Source: a virus. From it: DNA of 58,733 nt. Numbering within the stretch: position 1 is the first letter of the stretch; each line of letters opens with the position of its first letter. Positions 41,391-48,622 of the stretch are shown piece by piece. A program made the position numbers and the translations under genes. The notes below the pieces were generated by a model. It was not told where the DNA came from, did not search any database, and saw nothing but the letters and a program-made list of their open reading frames with translations. The stretch is from positions 1 to 58,733 of IMG/VR virus record IMGVR_UViG_3300037840_000178; one strand, written 5' to 3'.

Positions 41391-41538
41391 GCTCTTTCTC
41401 CTTCTTGTTCAAAACCTGCCGCCGCATGGCTTCGATCTCGTCGCGGTCGAACGGGCACTTACCGTTGATGTGAAGCTTCAACTCAAAGCCGCATTCGCAA
41501 ACGTTCTCAGTGATGCGGTTCCAGAGGTAGCTACTCAT
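41374..41538 (-). CDS. small Cys-containing protein
   Basis: 54 residues from ATG 41538. SYLWNRITENVCECGFELKL, INGKCPFDRDEIEAMRRQVL, then Lys/Arg-rich end. Three Cys could bind a metal. Overlaps both neighbouring genes. Confidence 0.5.
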   Translation of the reverse strand: MSSYLWNRITENVCECGFELKLHINGKCPFDRDEIEAMRRQVLNKKEKERERHR

Positions 41539-41716
41539 TGCCGTATTTCTTTGAATAATACTCTCGGCACTTGTCTTGAATCTGATTCAATAGAACTACG
41601 CCGATGAGTGCTTGCGTCCAATCGATTTTAAACAGCCATACACACAACCACGCGAGTCCAACCGAAATACCTAATATTAGGTATGCAGCAAGCGTGGTTA
41701 CGGCAATTTCTTTCAT
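41531..41716 (-). CDS. small membrane protein
   Basis: 61 residues. VTTLAAYLILGISVGLAWLC, then VWLFKIDWTQALIGVVLLNQ: one or two membrane segments. First gene of the long minus-strand operon, opposite the plus-strand promoter region. Confidence 0.5.
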   Translation of the reverse strand: MKEIAVTTLAAYLILGISVGLAWLCVWLFKIDWTQALIGVVLLNQIQDKCREYYSKKYGNE

Positions 41717-41725
41717 AGCTGGCTG

Positions 41726-41753
41726 TTGACTCTTTTCGCGAACGGTTTATAGT
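41726..41753 (+). promoter_or_regulatory. sigma70-like promoter for the resolvase operon
   Basis: TTGACT (41726-41731), 16-base spacer, TATAGT (41748-41753), in the only divergent gap between the minus-strand operon and the plus-strand genes. A transcript starting about 41760 would have a leader of some 35 bases before the TTG start at 41795. Host RNA polymerase is the expected user since no phage polymerase is seen. Confidence 0.6.
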
Positions 41754-41794
41754 GAAGCATACCAAGCGGCTAAAGTAAATAGCGGGTTGCTAAC

Positions 41795-42274
41795 TTGATA
41801 CACATTGGAATCGATCCGGGATTGACGGGTGGAATCGGCGCCATCGACGATCAAGCGAACCTCATTCTTTGCGCAGACCTTCCTGTGATAAAGCATGGGA
41901 AACTCGCCTGGATCGATGCAAACGATTTGACTGACCTTTTGATGTCAGCTCGCCAAGGGCGCGCAGCTCGCATCATCATTGAGCGCTCTCAGCCCATGCC
42001 GGGCCAAGGCGTCTCATCGACCTTTTGCATTGGGGTGGTGCTAGGCTCCATTCTCGCCGCCTGCCAGCGGATTGCCGTGCCTTTGGATCTAGTGAGTGCC
42101 GCAGCCTGGAAAAACGCGATGGGGCTTGACTCGCAGAAATCCACGTCCCTTGATCGCGCGCGGCTTTTATTTCCTACGGCCGAATTGGATCGCAAGAAAG
42201 ACCATAATCGCGCCGAAAGTTTGTTGCTTTGCGAGTTCTCACGCCGCCAGTGGGCTGGGAAAGAGGCAGCATGA
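41795..42274 (+). CDS. RuvC-like Holliday junction resolvase
   Basis: 159 residues, TTG start. IGIDPGLTGG gives the first Asp (7), IIIERSQPMPGQG the Glu (63), and DRKKDHNRAESLLL the C-terminal Asp/His/Glu (136-141), in RuvC order; 159 is close to the usual length. It should cut four-way junctions or branched replication DNA before packaging. First gene of the plus-strand replication block. Confidence 0.82.
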   Translation: MIHIGIDPGLTGGIGAIDDQANLILCADLPVIKHGKLAWIDANDLTDLLMSARQGRAARIIIERSQPMPGQGVSSTFCIGVVLGSILAACQRIAVPLDLVSAAAWKNAMGLDSQKSTSLDRARLLFPTAELDRKKDHNRAESLLLCEFSRRQWAGKEAA

Positions 42275-42459
42275 ATCGCATCGAAAAAAGAGCGCTCATA
42301 GATAGGGGTATTTGCTACCAGTGCGGCGGTCCGTTAGAGGATTTCTGTGGCACAAAGGCATGTCACAATTGCCGCATAACTCCCGACGCGCCAACCGATG
42401 AAGAATTGGTCGCGCGCGCGCAGTTCTGGAAAGATTGGAAAATAAGGAATAGCGCATGA
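42271..42459 (+). CDS. small zinc-finger-like protein
   Basis: 62 residues from ATG 42271. CYQCGGPLEDFCGTKACHNC supplies paired CxxC-type ligands. Probably zinc-binding; unknown role; ATGA overlaps on both sides. Confidence 0.6.
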   Translation: MNRIEKRALIDRGICYQCGGPLEDFCGTKACHNCRITPDAPTDEELVARAQFWKDWKIRNSA

Positions 42460-42731
42460 GGGGCTACGGCTCGAAAAAGGTGCCCAAGGGCGCGAGCACG
42501 CGAAACTTTGCGCTCTTGAGTGCATCCGATCAAAAGGATAGCGTGCGCAAACTCAAGGCGTCTGGCCTGACAAATGCGGCTATCGCTCAGTTGAGCGGGC
42601 TAAGTGTGCAAGAGGTGGATGATATGCTGCCCTTTGGCCTCGCCGCGCCAAAACGCGAAGGCACGACCGTTTGCCGATATTGCTATTTCACGCCGGATAA
42701 ATGCATTTGCGATGGAGAGAAGACAATATGA
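42456..42731 (+). CDS. HTH-like protein with C-terminal Cys cluster
   Basis: 91 residues. SVRKLKASGLTNAAIAQLSG then LSVQEVDDML reads as a helix-turn-helix; TTVCRYCYFTPDKCICDGEK gives CxxC..CxC zinc ligands. Possibly a DNA-binding regulator. Confidence 0.55.
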   Translation: MRGYGSKKVPKGASTRNFALLSASDQKDSVRKLKASGLTNAAIAQLSGLSVQEVDDMLPFGLAAPKREGTTVCRYCYFTPDKCICDGEKTI

Positions 42732-42952
42732 GGACATTCACCCCTATCTGCGAGTACCACGTTGACGGTTACCCAGAGGCCAAAATGATTGAGGCCCCTA
42801 ACGGCGCCTACGTGCTTAAGTCTGCCTATGATCGTTTGGCTGTTGCGCTGAGATATATCCGCGACGGAGCCTACGGTGAGTTCTATGTGGAAGGCCGCGG
42901 CGATGTACTGGAGCAGTACTGTGAGGAAGCACTACAGGAGAAAAGCGAATGA
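42728..42952 (+). CDS. small hypothetical protein
   Basis: 74 residues from ATG 42728. VDGYPEAKMIEAPNGAYVLK, then YDRLAVALRYIRDGAYGEFY. No family recognised; overlaps neighbours by four bases. Confidence 0.5.
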   Translation: MRTFTPICEYHVDGYPEAKMIEAPNGAYVLKSAYDRLAVALRYIRDGAYGEFYVEGRGDVLEQYCEEALQEKSE

Positions 42953-43305
42953 AAATCGCCGACGACAAACAGAAGCACGTTCCCCTCCATCCGATTGAGT
43001 TTGCGACTCTTCCCCAAATCACTAATACGGTGCGCGTCGTGCTGGACATCGAAGTCCACCAATCGCATTGGATGGCGGGAAGCAATATTCGTCGCTTTAC
43101 CTGCATAAGAGAAGTGCCGCCAGAGGCCGTGGGGTGTTCCAGGCTCTTTGCGTGTGGTATCGAATTGCCGCTCTTTTTTGACGCGATTGATAGCGTGTGG
43201 CGAGCGAAAAAAAGAATCGAATTATCTTACGGCGTCTACTACCACGCACCGAAAATACTGGAGCACCTGACCAAAGCTCCATGGCATGAGGAACCTTATA
43301 TATGA
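42949..43305 (+). CDS. hypothetical protein
   Basis: 118 residues, alpha/beta (ITNTVRVVLDIEVHQSHWMA, LFACGIELPLFFDAIDSVWR). Unknown family; linked by ATGA junctions. Confidence 0.5.
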   Translation: MKIADDKQKHVPLHPIEFATLPQITNTVRVVLDIEVHQSHWMAGSNIRRFTCIREVPPEAVGCSRLFACGIELPLFFDAIDSVWRAKKRIELSYGVYYHAPKILEHLTKAPWHEEPYI

Positions 43306-43550
43306 AAATCACCGATGACGAACGTGAAGCCGCCTACGAGTTGAAGTGGATGATCGATGAGATACTGCGCGAGCGTGAGCGTGCTGTTCTATTCCGAGAA
43401 GTGTTCGTCCAGCAACTCGCCAAGGGGCACGGGCACATGCTCGCTGTTCAAGCGGCACGAGATGCTATTGCTGCCATGGAAAGCGCCTTTGCACCCATCT
43501 GTGAGGCATGCCGTGAAGAAAACGCCGTCACGCAGCAAAAAGCCAACTAA
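43302..43550 (+). CDS. small helical protein
   Basis: 82 residues. AAYELKWMIDEILRERERAV, QAARDAIAAMESAFAPICEA, a C-terminal CEAC. Coiled-coil-like. Unknown. Confidence 0.5.
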   Translation: MKITDDEREAAYELKWMIDEILRERERAVLFREVFVQQLAKGHGHMLAVQAARDAIAAMESAFAPICEACREENAVTQQKAN

Positions 43551-44079
43551 GCGCAAAGCACCGACAACGGCGCAGATGGTCGGCCGCATCCCAAAGTGGC
43601 TGCTGGGCTTTGAGCAGCGCATCAATGAGCGGCTGAAATCGTATCAACTGCAGCTCGATCTGATTCACAACCGACTGAATGTGATGCTGAATAGCTCAAA
43701 GGAAGCGCGCGAGGACAACTTGGCGACGCTGCCGGCGATCCGCGAGGCGGTCCATGATTGTGTCCAGCTCATGCACCTCTACCAGACGCATTTTGACGAA
43801 TTGACTGCACGGCTTGCGCTCGATAAGCCGATTGAGCGCCTAATGGTCAATCCAAAGCCGCGGGAGGCCATGTCGACGTATGCGCCGCGCTGCGCCGACA
43901 CGCGCAAGCCCGAAGGTGTGCCGGAAACGACACAGTGGCAAACGATGCGGGCGCCATTTGATCCTGAGAAATTCGCCGCGGATGCGCTCAATCGCGCATT
44001 CTCACCCTCGGCGCCATGCTCATTCGCGCACCTTCATCGCCATGGAATCAAATGCGCCGTGTGCGAGGTGACGCCGTGA
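43513..44079 (+). CDS. coiled-coil hypothetical protein
   Basis: 188 residues from GTG 43513 (GAGG upstream), overlapping the previous gene by 38 bases. Basic start (KKTPSRSKKPTKRKAPTTAQ), a long helical centre (GFEQRINERLKSYQLQLDLI, NRLNVMLNSSKEAREDNLA) and a Cys/His end (HRHGIKCAVCEV). Perhaps nucleic-acid-binding; unproven. Confidence 0.5.
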   Translation: MKKTPSRSKKPTKRKAPTTAQMVGRIPKWLLGFEQRINERLKSYQLQLDLIHNRLNVMLNSSKEAREDNLATLPAIREAVHDCVQLMHLYQTHFDELTARLALDKPIERLMVNPKPREAMSTYAPRCADTRKPEGVPETTQWQTMRAPFDPEKFAADALNRAFSPSAPCSFAHLHRHGIKCAVCEVTP

Positions 44080-44357
44080 GTGCGTGGCGTCGAACTACAA
44101 TCGACGGACATGTGCTCGAGTTCAAGATGGATTTGGCAAGCGCGGAGATGCGTGACGCAATTCTAGATTTTTGCGCATGGGCGGAAGGATCGCTTCCCAT
44201 GCCAGTTCACCCTTCCGTTGCGCGCCTCATGCTCCTTGGGCGCGAGATCAATGCGGTACCGCGTCATGCCAATACCTGCTCGAATCAGAACGCCCTGCAC
44301 CCGTGGGGTGCCTACATGGATGCGAAGAAGTGCGGATGCTTCACCCCGAAGCCGTGA
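44076..44357 (+). CDS. hypothetical protein
   Basis: 93 residues from GTG 44076 (GTGA overlap). VLEFKMDLASAEMRDAILDF, then VARLMLLGREINAVPRHANT, with Cys at KKCGCF. Unknown. Confidence 0.5.
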   Translation: MSAWRRTTIDGHVLEFKMDLASAEMRDAILDFCAWAEGSLPMPVHPSVARLMLLGREINAVPRHANTCSNQNALHPWGAYMDAKKCGCFTPKP

Positions 44358-44521
44358 AAAACGAACCACAACGCTCCACAAACGACGATCTCATTGCGGC
44401 CCTCGCAACCTACGCCCGTGGCCTAAAAGCCGCCCTTGAGGCTTATGCGGAGCACCGTGAGGATTGCGCGTGGCATGAGTATTATCCGTGTACGTGTGGG
44501 CTTGAGAGGCATTTGGCGTAA
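44354..44521 (+). CDS. small hypothetical protein
   Basis: 55 residues from GTG 44354; an ATG at 44336 is possible. DDLIAALATYARGLKAALEA, then REDCAWHEYYPCTCGLERHL: helix plus Cys/His end. Last plus-strand gene before a minus-strand island. Confidence 0.45.
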   Translation: MKNEPQRSTNDDLIAALATYARGLKAALEAYAEHREDCAWHEYYPCTCGLERHLA

Positions 44522-44557
44522 AGGCGGCAACGGTGGAGGCGCGCTTGGATGGCCCCT

Positions 44558-44800
44558 TCATCCGCGAAGAGTAGGCTTGCCGGCTGCCTGGTCCCAGTCG
44601 TACACCGCTACGACTTCCTCGTCAGCGTCTTCTACTCTGGCGACTTCAGGGACATATGTCGGCCGCAGCGCGAAGGACTTCAGGCGCTTGCGCGCATAGT
44701 AAAGGGGCGAGGCGTAGGAGGCTCTCTGCAAGGTCTCCATGCCGGACAGTTCCGTATCGGTGCGGAAGTACTCTGCGATCACTGTATATGGCCCCTTCAT
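44558..44800 (-). CDS. small hypothetical protein
   Basis: 80 residues from ATG 44800. GPYTVIAEYFRTDTELSGME, then RARKRL-like basic stretch and VEDADEEVVAVYDWDQAAGK. Part of a three-gene minus-strand island with its own promoter; convergent with the preceding plus-strand genes. Confidence 0.5.
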   Translation of the reverse strand: MKGPYTVIAEYFRTDTELSGMETLQRASYASPLYYARKRLKSFALRPTYVPEVARVEDADEEVVAVYDWDQAAGKPTLRG

Positions 44801-45072
44801 AGACCCGCCTTTGCGAGCGCTGCGCGCAGGTGCAGTACAAGTTTGTCGGTTGCGTGAATTGCGCCAGTGTTGTCTAGCCATCGTACGACGTCGCGCAGTG
44901 CTTCGGCCATCTCGAACGCAGCGGCAAGTATTTTCGCGGTTTCCTCAGCTTCCGGCACGCTGTCAGACGCATTGACGTGGGCGATAACAAGGCCGTCTTT
45001 GGCGATTGAGATGACCTTGCGTAGCGGATAGGCTTCGGTATCGAAGCGATTGGAAATTATGACGCCACTCAT
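44797..45072 (-). CDS. small hypothetical protein
   Basis: 91 residues. GVIISNRFDTEAYPLRKVIS, AKDGLVIAHVNASDSVPEAE, then AALRDVV-like helix ending RAALAKAGL. Four-base overlaps with both neighbours. Unknown. Confidence 0.5.
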   Translation of the reverse strand: MSGVIISNRFDTEAYPLRKVISIAKDGLVIAHVNASDSVPEAEETAKILAAAFEMAEALRDVVRWLDNTGAIHATDKLVLHLRAALAKAGL

Positions 45073-45185
45073 CGCACATCCTCCGCAACATACTTAGAGC
45101 GCTTGGTGGGGACTTTCTGCCAGCGCTGCAGGCGGTTGGACTTCGCGCGGCGCTTGGCACGGATTTGACGCTTGGTGAATTTCAT
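45069..45185 (-). CDS. 38-residue very basic peptide
   Basis: ATG at 45185, TGA overlapping the next ATG. FTKRQIRAKRRAKSNRLQRW, then QKVPTKRSKY: strongly cationic helix, likely nucleic-acid-binding. First gene of the island, about 30 bases below a good promoter. Confidence 0.5.
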   Translation of the reverse strand: MKFTKRQIRAKRRAKSNRLQRWQKVPTKRSKYVAEDVR

Positions 45186-45220
45186 TGCTCGTGACCTCTG
45201 GTTGGTTGATCGACGGTGCC

Positions 45221-45249
45221 ATTAGATACCAAGCCGCTTGCTGTGTCAA
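45221..45249 (-). promoter_or_regulatory. sigma70-like promoter of the minus-strand island
   Basis: On the minus strand, TTGACA (45249-45244), 17-base spacer, TCTAAT (45226-45221): the best promoter match in the window. Transcription from about 45214 would read the three genes at 45185-44558 with a leader of about 29 bases. Confidence 0.65.
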
Positions 45250-45300
45250 TAGGCCGATGCGATTTATTTTGAGCCACGCGACATAATTCTTGCAAATATT

Positions 45301-45310
45301 ACCAATTGGT
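45301..45310. promoter_or_regulatory. palindrome upstream of the Fis-like gene (operator candidate)
   Basis: ACCAATTGGT is a perfect 10-base palindrome 14 bases before the ATG of the Fis-type protein and about 52 bases from the -35 of the divergent promoter. It is flanked by AT-rich DNA (AAATATT). A regulator site is plausible but only inferred. Confidence 0.3.
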
Positions 45311-45324
45311 GCGATCATTTTACA

Positions 45325-45507
45325 ATGATAGAAGATAGAAAATGGCTGCGTGGCGTCATTGGCCGGCCACTAGCTGAAGTTGAAAGGGAGATCATCGAGG
45401 CGACGTTGCTGGCTTTTTGGGGCGATAAGCGGCGAACTGCCGAGATCCTTGGGATATCCCTCAAAACGCTGTATAACAAACTGAACGCCTACAAACGCGC
45501 CGCTTGA
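45325..45507 (+). CDS. stand-alone Fis-type helix-turn-helix protein
   Basis: 60 residues. VEREIIEATLLAFWGDKRRT then AEILGISLKTLYNKLNAYKR is the HTH_8 (Fis) domain found at the C-terminus of NtrC-type regulators, here alone with a short N-terminal tail. No Shine-Dalgarno sequence is seen. As the gene lies between a promoter-rich divergent gap and the RepA-like gene, control of early or replication genes is likely. Confidence 0.7.
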   Translation: MIEDRKWLRGVIGRPLAEVEREIIEATLLAFWGDKRRTAEILGISLKTLYNKLNAYKRAA

Positions 45508-45508
45508 A

Positions 45509-46591
45509 GTGGCCGCCACAATCCAGACGCCAGACTCCTGGCGCGAGTATGCGGACCTTCCGCCCGAAGGAAAGGCAAATGGCGCTATTGAGCGTGCTGC
45601 GCAGCCGATTGTGCTGCGGCCAATTCATGAAATTGTGGCCGAGCAGCGCGAGCCGCAATGGCTGATCCATAAAATCATTGAGCGTGACGTGCTAGCGGTT
45701 CTCGCTGGCCCGCGGGGCACATTCAAAAGCTTTGTGGCGCTCGATTGGGCGATGCGCATGGCGCTGGATGGTCATCCTGGAGTCATGCTCTCAGGGGAAG
45801 GTGGGGGACTTGATCGGCGTGTGGCGGCCTGGATGATTCAACATCGGCCTGATTATGATCTGTCGCAAATCCCGTTGATTGCCCTCGAGCGCGCCGTCAA
45901 TCTCACGGTCGCGGTTCAGATGGGCCACTTATCCGAAGCCATCCATGCATTACCCAATGAGCAGCGGCCGGCCTTCATCGTCATCGACACCTTGTCCAAA
46001 TTCTCAGCGGGCCTCGATGAGAACGACAATGGCCAGGTCGCGGCATTCTTGGGCGCCCTCACGCACGAGCTGCGCGAGGAGTTCAAATGCACTGTGCTTC
46101 TCGTCGCCCATTCAGGGCACGGGGATGCCAAGCGGCCACGCGGCGCAAGCGCCCTGATGTGCAACCCAGATGTCGAGTACATCGTCACGCGCCCGGATCC
46201 CACCGCCATGACGGTGAGCGTGAGCCGCGAGCGATTCAAGGACACCGCATCGCTTCCACCTCTGGGATACGAGGCGAATGTGATCGATTTGGGACGCCAG
46301 GATAGCTATGGTGAGCCAGTCACCTCGCTCGCCCTCATTGCGGGCGATGCGCCCGTGACGGCGATGTCGAAGTACCGAGGGCGCAATCAAGACAAGCTAG
46401 CCATCGCACTCAAGGAGTGGCACCGCAGCAATCCTGATGCGCTCCTCATCAGCAGCATCGACTTGGATGCCATTTTGAAGACCCAGAAGTTCGACCGCAA
46501 GCGCCGGCGCGAGGTGTTAGATGCGTTCGTTAATGCCCGCATTTTAAGCCACGCAACGGGCGGTTATACCTTCCATCCCGATTATCTCTAA
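45509..46591 (+). CDS. RepA-like AAA-family ATPase/helicase
   Basis: 360 residues, GTG start. LAGPRGTFKSFVALDWAM gives Walker A (GPRGTFKS, 67-74); AFIVIDTLSKFSAGLDEND gives Walker B (Asp160); CTVLLVAHSGHGDAKRPRG is the following sensor strand. This matches RepA/AAA_25 hexameric helicases of plasmids and phages, with a C-terminal winged-helix-like part (LISSIDLDAILKTQKFDRKR). It stops 4 bases before the iteron cluster, strongly suggesting a role in origin opening or replisome loading. Confidence 0.72.
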   Translation: MAATIQTPDSWREYADLPPEGKANGAIERAAQPIVLRPIHEIVAEQREPQWLIHKIIERDVLAVLAGPRGTFKSFVALDWAMRMALDGHPGVMLSGEGGGLDRRVAAWMIQHRPDYDLSQIPLIALERAVNLTVAVQMGHLSEAIHALPNEQRPAFIVIDTLSKFSAGLDENDNGQVAAFLGALTHELREEFKCTVLLVAHSGHGDAKRPRGASALMCNPDVEYIVTRPDPTAMTVSVSRERFKDTASLPPLGYEANVIDLGRQDSYGEPVTSLALIAGDAPVTAMSKYRGRNQDKLAIALKEWHRSNPDALLISSIDLDAILKTQKFDRKRRREVLDAFVNARILSHATGGYTFHPDYL

Positions 46592-46595
46592 AAAC

Positions 46596-46841
46596 GTCCG
46601 AAAGCGTCCGAAACCTTCAGGAAGTGCCCCGGTTAGCGTCCGAAAGTAAAAATGCGACATTTCGGACGCCTCAAATGCGACATGGTATTTTTCAAATTGA
46701 CCAATCAGGCGCCTAGTAAGCCTGTCCGAATGTCCGAAAGCGTCCGAAACCTCACTTTCGGACGCAAGTGACAGTGTCCGAAACGTCCGAGGGGCCTAGT
46801 AAGGCCCTCGGTTCGGACGCACTTCGGACATTCGTTCGGAC
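46596..46841. repeat. GTCCGAA iteron cluster, putative replication origin
   Basis: Thirteen copies in 246 bases: forward GTCCGAA at 46596, 46606, 46638, 46724, 46732, 46742 and 46776, with an imperfect one at 46785; inverted TTCGGAC at 46661, 46757, 46812, 46823 and 46835. Pairs at 46596/46606 and 46732/46742 are 10 bases apart, one helical turn. The cluster contains an AT-rich stretch (TATTTTTCAAATTGA), a duplicated GCCTAGTAAG (46711 and 46794) and a hairpin. Directly behind a RepA-like gene, this fits an iteron origin. Confidence 0.65.
46787..46811. other. stem-loop inside the iteron region
   Basis: CCGAGGGGCCT, loop AGTA, AGGCCCTCGG: a 10-base-pair GC stem with one bulged G. It could be an origin hairpin, or stop transcription leaving the RepA-like gene, though no T-run follows. 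Confidence 0.5.
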
Positions 46842-46888
46842 GCCGGAAAGTGGCCTATTTGAGATAATGATTTTACTATCGGCGCCTC

Positions 46889-47086
46889 ATGCCACGGCAG
46901 ACGCATCTTGTCGTCCCAATCCGGCCAGACATCAAAGCTGAGCTCGATCTTGAAGCGTGGCAGCTGCGGCTCACCCTTGCGGCTTACGTGCGCCAAATCT
47001 TGGAGCGCAGTCGCACGCCAGATGGCCGTGTCCGCGTCTGGGCGAAGATGCGCAAGCGCGGGCGGCCGAAGCGCAGTGCAACATGA
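46889..47086 (+). CDS. small ribbon-helix-helix-like protein
   Basis: 65 residues. THLVVPIRPDIKAELDLEAW then QLRLTLAAYVRQILERSR has a strand-helix-helix order as in Arc/CopG-type proteins, and the end is basic (KMRKRGRPKRSAT). Immediately downstream of the iterons, so it may regulate the origin or the operon. Other frames here are shadows. Confidence 0.5.
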   Translation: MPRQTHLVVPIRPDIKAELDLEAWQLRLTLAAYVRQILERSRTPDGRVRVWAKMRKRGRPKRSAT

Positions 47087-47448
47087 ACTGCTCTCATACT
47101 AAGCCGTTTGCCTACAGTAATAATCAACCATCGAGACACTCATGTATTCGTAACTCATTGATTAATAATGGTTGATGCAATGCAACTTCGCATAATATCC
47201 AGTAAGTTAAATGCGATTGATGGGTGATGCCGAGCTCGGGCGCGCGTGCTCGAGCCCATGGAATCGCACCATCCTGGCGTGAAACGGCCAGCTAATAGGT
47301 GGGCTCGATTTCGAGGTGGTGGGAGCCCCCTTTGGCGACGATTTGAGCCTCCTGGTACCGGGCCTGTGCGCCGCAACTACACAGCAAAGGTACCGCACTA
47401 GATGCCCTATCCTACCCCTTCCTATTGCTTCCTATGGGCATCCAGGCT
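47087..47448. other. 362-base gap without a convincing gene
   Basis: The left half is AT-rich with an inverted repeat (ATCAACCAT at about 47124 and ATGGTTGAT at about 47167). At 47234-47255 lies an imperfect 22-base palindrome (GCTCGGGCGCGCGTGCTCGA plus GC). The right half is CT-rich. No tRNA and no strong promoter are seen; open frames on both strands are unlike genes. It may hold regulatory or attachment-type sites. Confidence 0.4.
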
Positions 47449-47637
47449 ATGGTTCGTGTCATGGCATCAGCGAGAAAGCAGGTTGTCACCTACGTGGATC
47501 CGATGACGCATGAGTGGTTGGCGACGCAGGCGAAGGAGCAGCACCGTTCGCTGTCGCAATTTCTCTCGTTGATGCTAAAGCGCTGGGCCGAGGGTGAGCG
47601 ATCGAGGGCAACTGAAGGGGCGAGCAATGGGGACTAG
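47449..47637 (+). CDS. small ribbon-helix-helix-like protein
   Basis: 62 residues from ATG 47449; an ATG at 47461 is equally possible. KQVVTYVDPMTHEWLATQAK then EQHRSLSQFLSLMLKRWAEG is a typical RHH (CopG-like) strand-helix-helix. Likely a DNA-binding repressor of the late operon or its own promoter in the gap upstream. Confidence 0.55.
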   Translation: MVRVMASARKQVVTYVDPMTHEWLATQAKEQHRSLSQFLSLMLKRWAEGERSRATEGASNGD

Positions 47638-47866
47638 AATCTATCGAGTCACGAACAAACACTCAGGCGATGTGCGGCGCTACGTGCGGGCGAATACCTT
47701 AAACGCCGCGGTGCGCTCATATGCCAACGAAGTGTTTGAAGCGGCGCCTGTGACGACCGATGAGCTTTATCAGGCGATGAATGCGGACGGGTTCGATGTG
47801 CTCGATGCCGTAAGCCCTGAGCAGTTGGCTCTAGGGGGGGCTCGAGCAATGAGTAAATCCGCATGA
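47627..47866 (+). CDS. small hypothetical protein
   Basis: 79 residues from ATG 47627 with AAGGGG seven bases upstream, overlapping the RHH gene by 11 bases. RIYRVTNKHSGDVRRYVRAN, TLNAAVRSYANEVFEAAPVT. Phage proteins with 'YRV. ...G..R.V.A.. ..A.R.. A' exist but have no known role. Confidence 0.5.
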   Translation: MGTRIYRVTNKHSGDVRRYVRANTLNAAVRSYANEVFEAAPVTTDELYQAMNADGFDVLDAVSPEQLALGGARAMSKSA

Positions 47867-48060
47867 GCAACTCCGACTGGGTGCCGACAGCGAGGCTGCG
47901 ATTCGTTAAGCGTGAGATTCCAGGCGTCGAGGGCGGCGTGCCCGCGTACACGCTTCGGATCTTGCAGCAATACTGGGCGCAGGATGTTCCTGGCTACATG
48001 CGCAAGAGCGCTGAAGGTGGCTGGCGCGACGTTGAGATTGAGGAAGAGACGGCGCCGTGA
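47863..48060 (+). CDS. small hypothetical protein
   Basis: 65 residues. RLRFVKREIPGVEGGVPAYT, LRILQQYWAQDVPGYMRKSA, EGGWRDVEIEE. ATGA and GTGA overlaps on each side. Unknown. Confidence 0.5.
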   Translation: MSNSDWVPTARLRFVKREIPGVEGGVPAYTLRILQQYWAQDVPGYMRKSAEGGWRDVEIEEETAP

Positions 48061-48251
48061 ACGAGGAATTAACGTTAGCTAATCTAGCTCCTGGCGAACT
48101 GCAGTTCTCAGCCTCCTCTGGCGAAGCCGTGATTACTATCAAGCCCGACGGCGTGGTTCTCTGGCGCGGGCGCGAAATCGAAACTGACCAAGATTTTCGC
48201 TCAGCCATGATGGATCTTGCGAAGGAGATTTCTAGATGGAGCGGCCGGTGA
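48057..48251 (+). CDS. small hypothetical protein
   Basis: 64 residues, GTG start. GEAVITIKPDGVVLWRGREI then a helix. No family recognised. Confidence 0.5.
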   Translation: MNEELTLANLAPGELQFSASSGEAVITIKPDGVVLWRGREIETDQDFRSAMMDLAKEISRWSGR

Positions 48252-48622
48252 ACCCAACCCCGCAAGGCACCGTTATCCTATGCGCGGATGGGCATGAAGT
48301 CGCTGAGCTTCTGCGCGAGCTTCATTTGGGCGAACTGCATTGGACAGATGCGATCGGTCGCTGGCGCGACGGTCAATCGGTGCCGAAGTTGGGCGCTCCA
48401 CAGCCGCTCCTTTGTCACTGCGGTGCGCCGTACTTCGAGCACGATGAGTTCCCGTATATGCGATGGCCAGAAGATGACCAAGAGAGCCGTCATGCGCTCG
48501 AATCTAGTTGTGATGAGTGCGCCATTGTGGACGGGGAATGCTTGAATTGCGGCTGGCTGCGCATCGACAACGCCGTGTTCGTGATCTATCCACCGATCCG
48601 CATCAGGGATGATGTGCAATGA
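48236..48622 (+). CDS. Cys-rich hypothetical protein
   Basis: 128 residues. PLLCHCGAPYFEHDE and SSCDECAIVDGECLNCGWLR give two zinc-ribbon-like Cys pairs. Overlaps the previous gene by 16 bases. Unknown role. Confidence 0.5.
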   Translation: MERPVNPTPQGTVILCADGHEVAELLRELHLGELHWTDAIGRWRDGQSVPKLGAPQPLLCHCGAPYFEHDEFPYMRWPEDDQESRHALESSCDECAIVDGECLNCGWLRIDNAVFVIYPPIRIRDDVQ

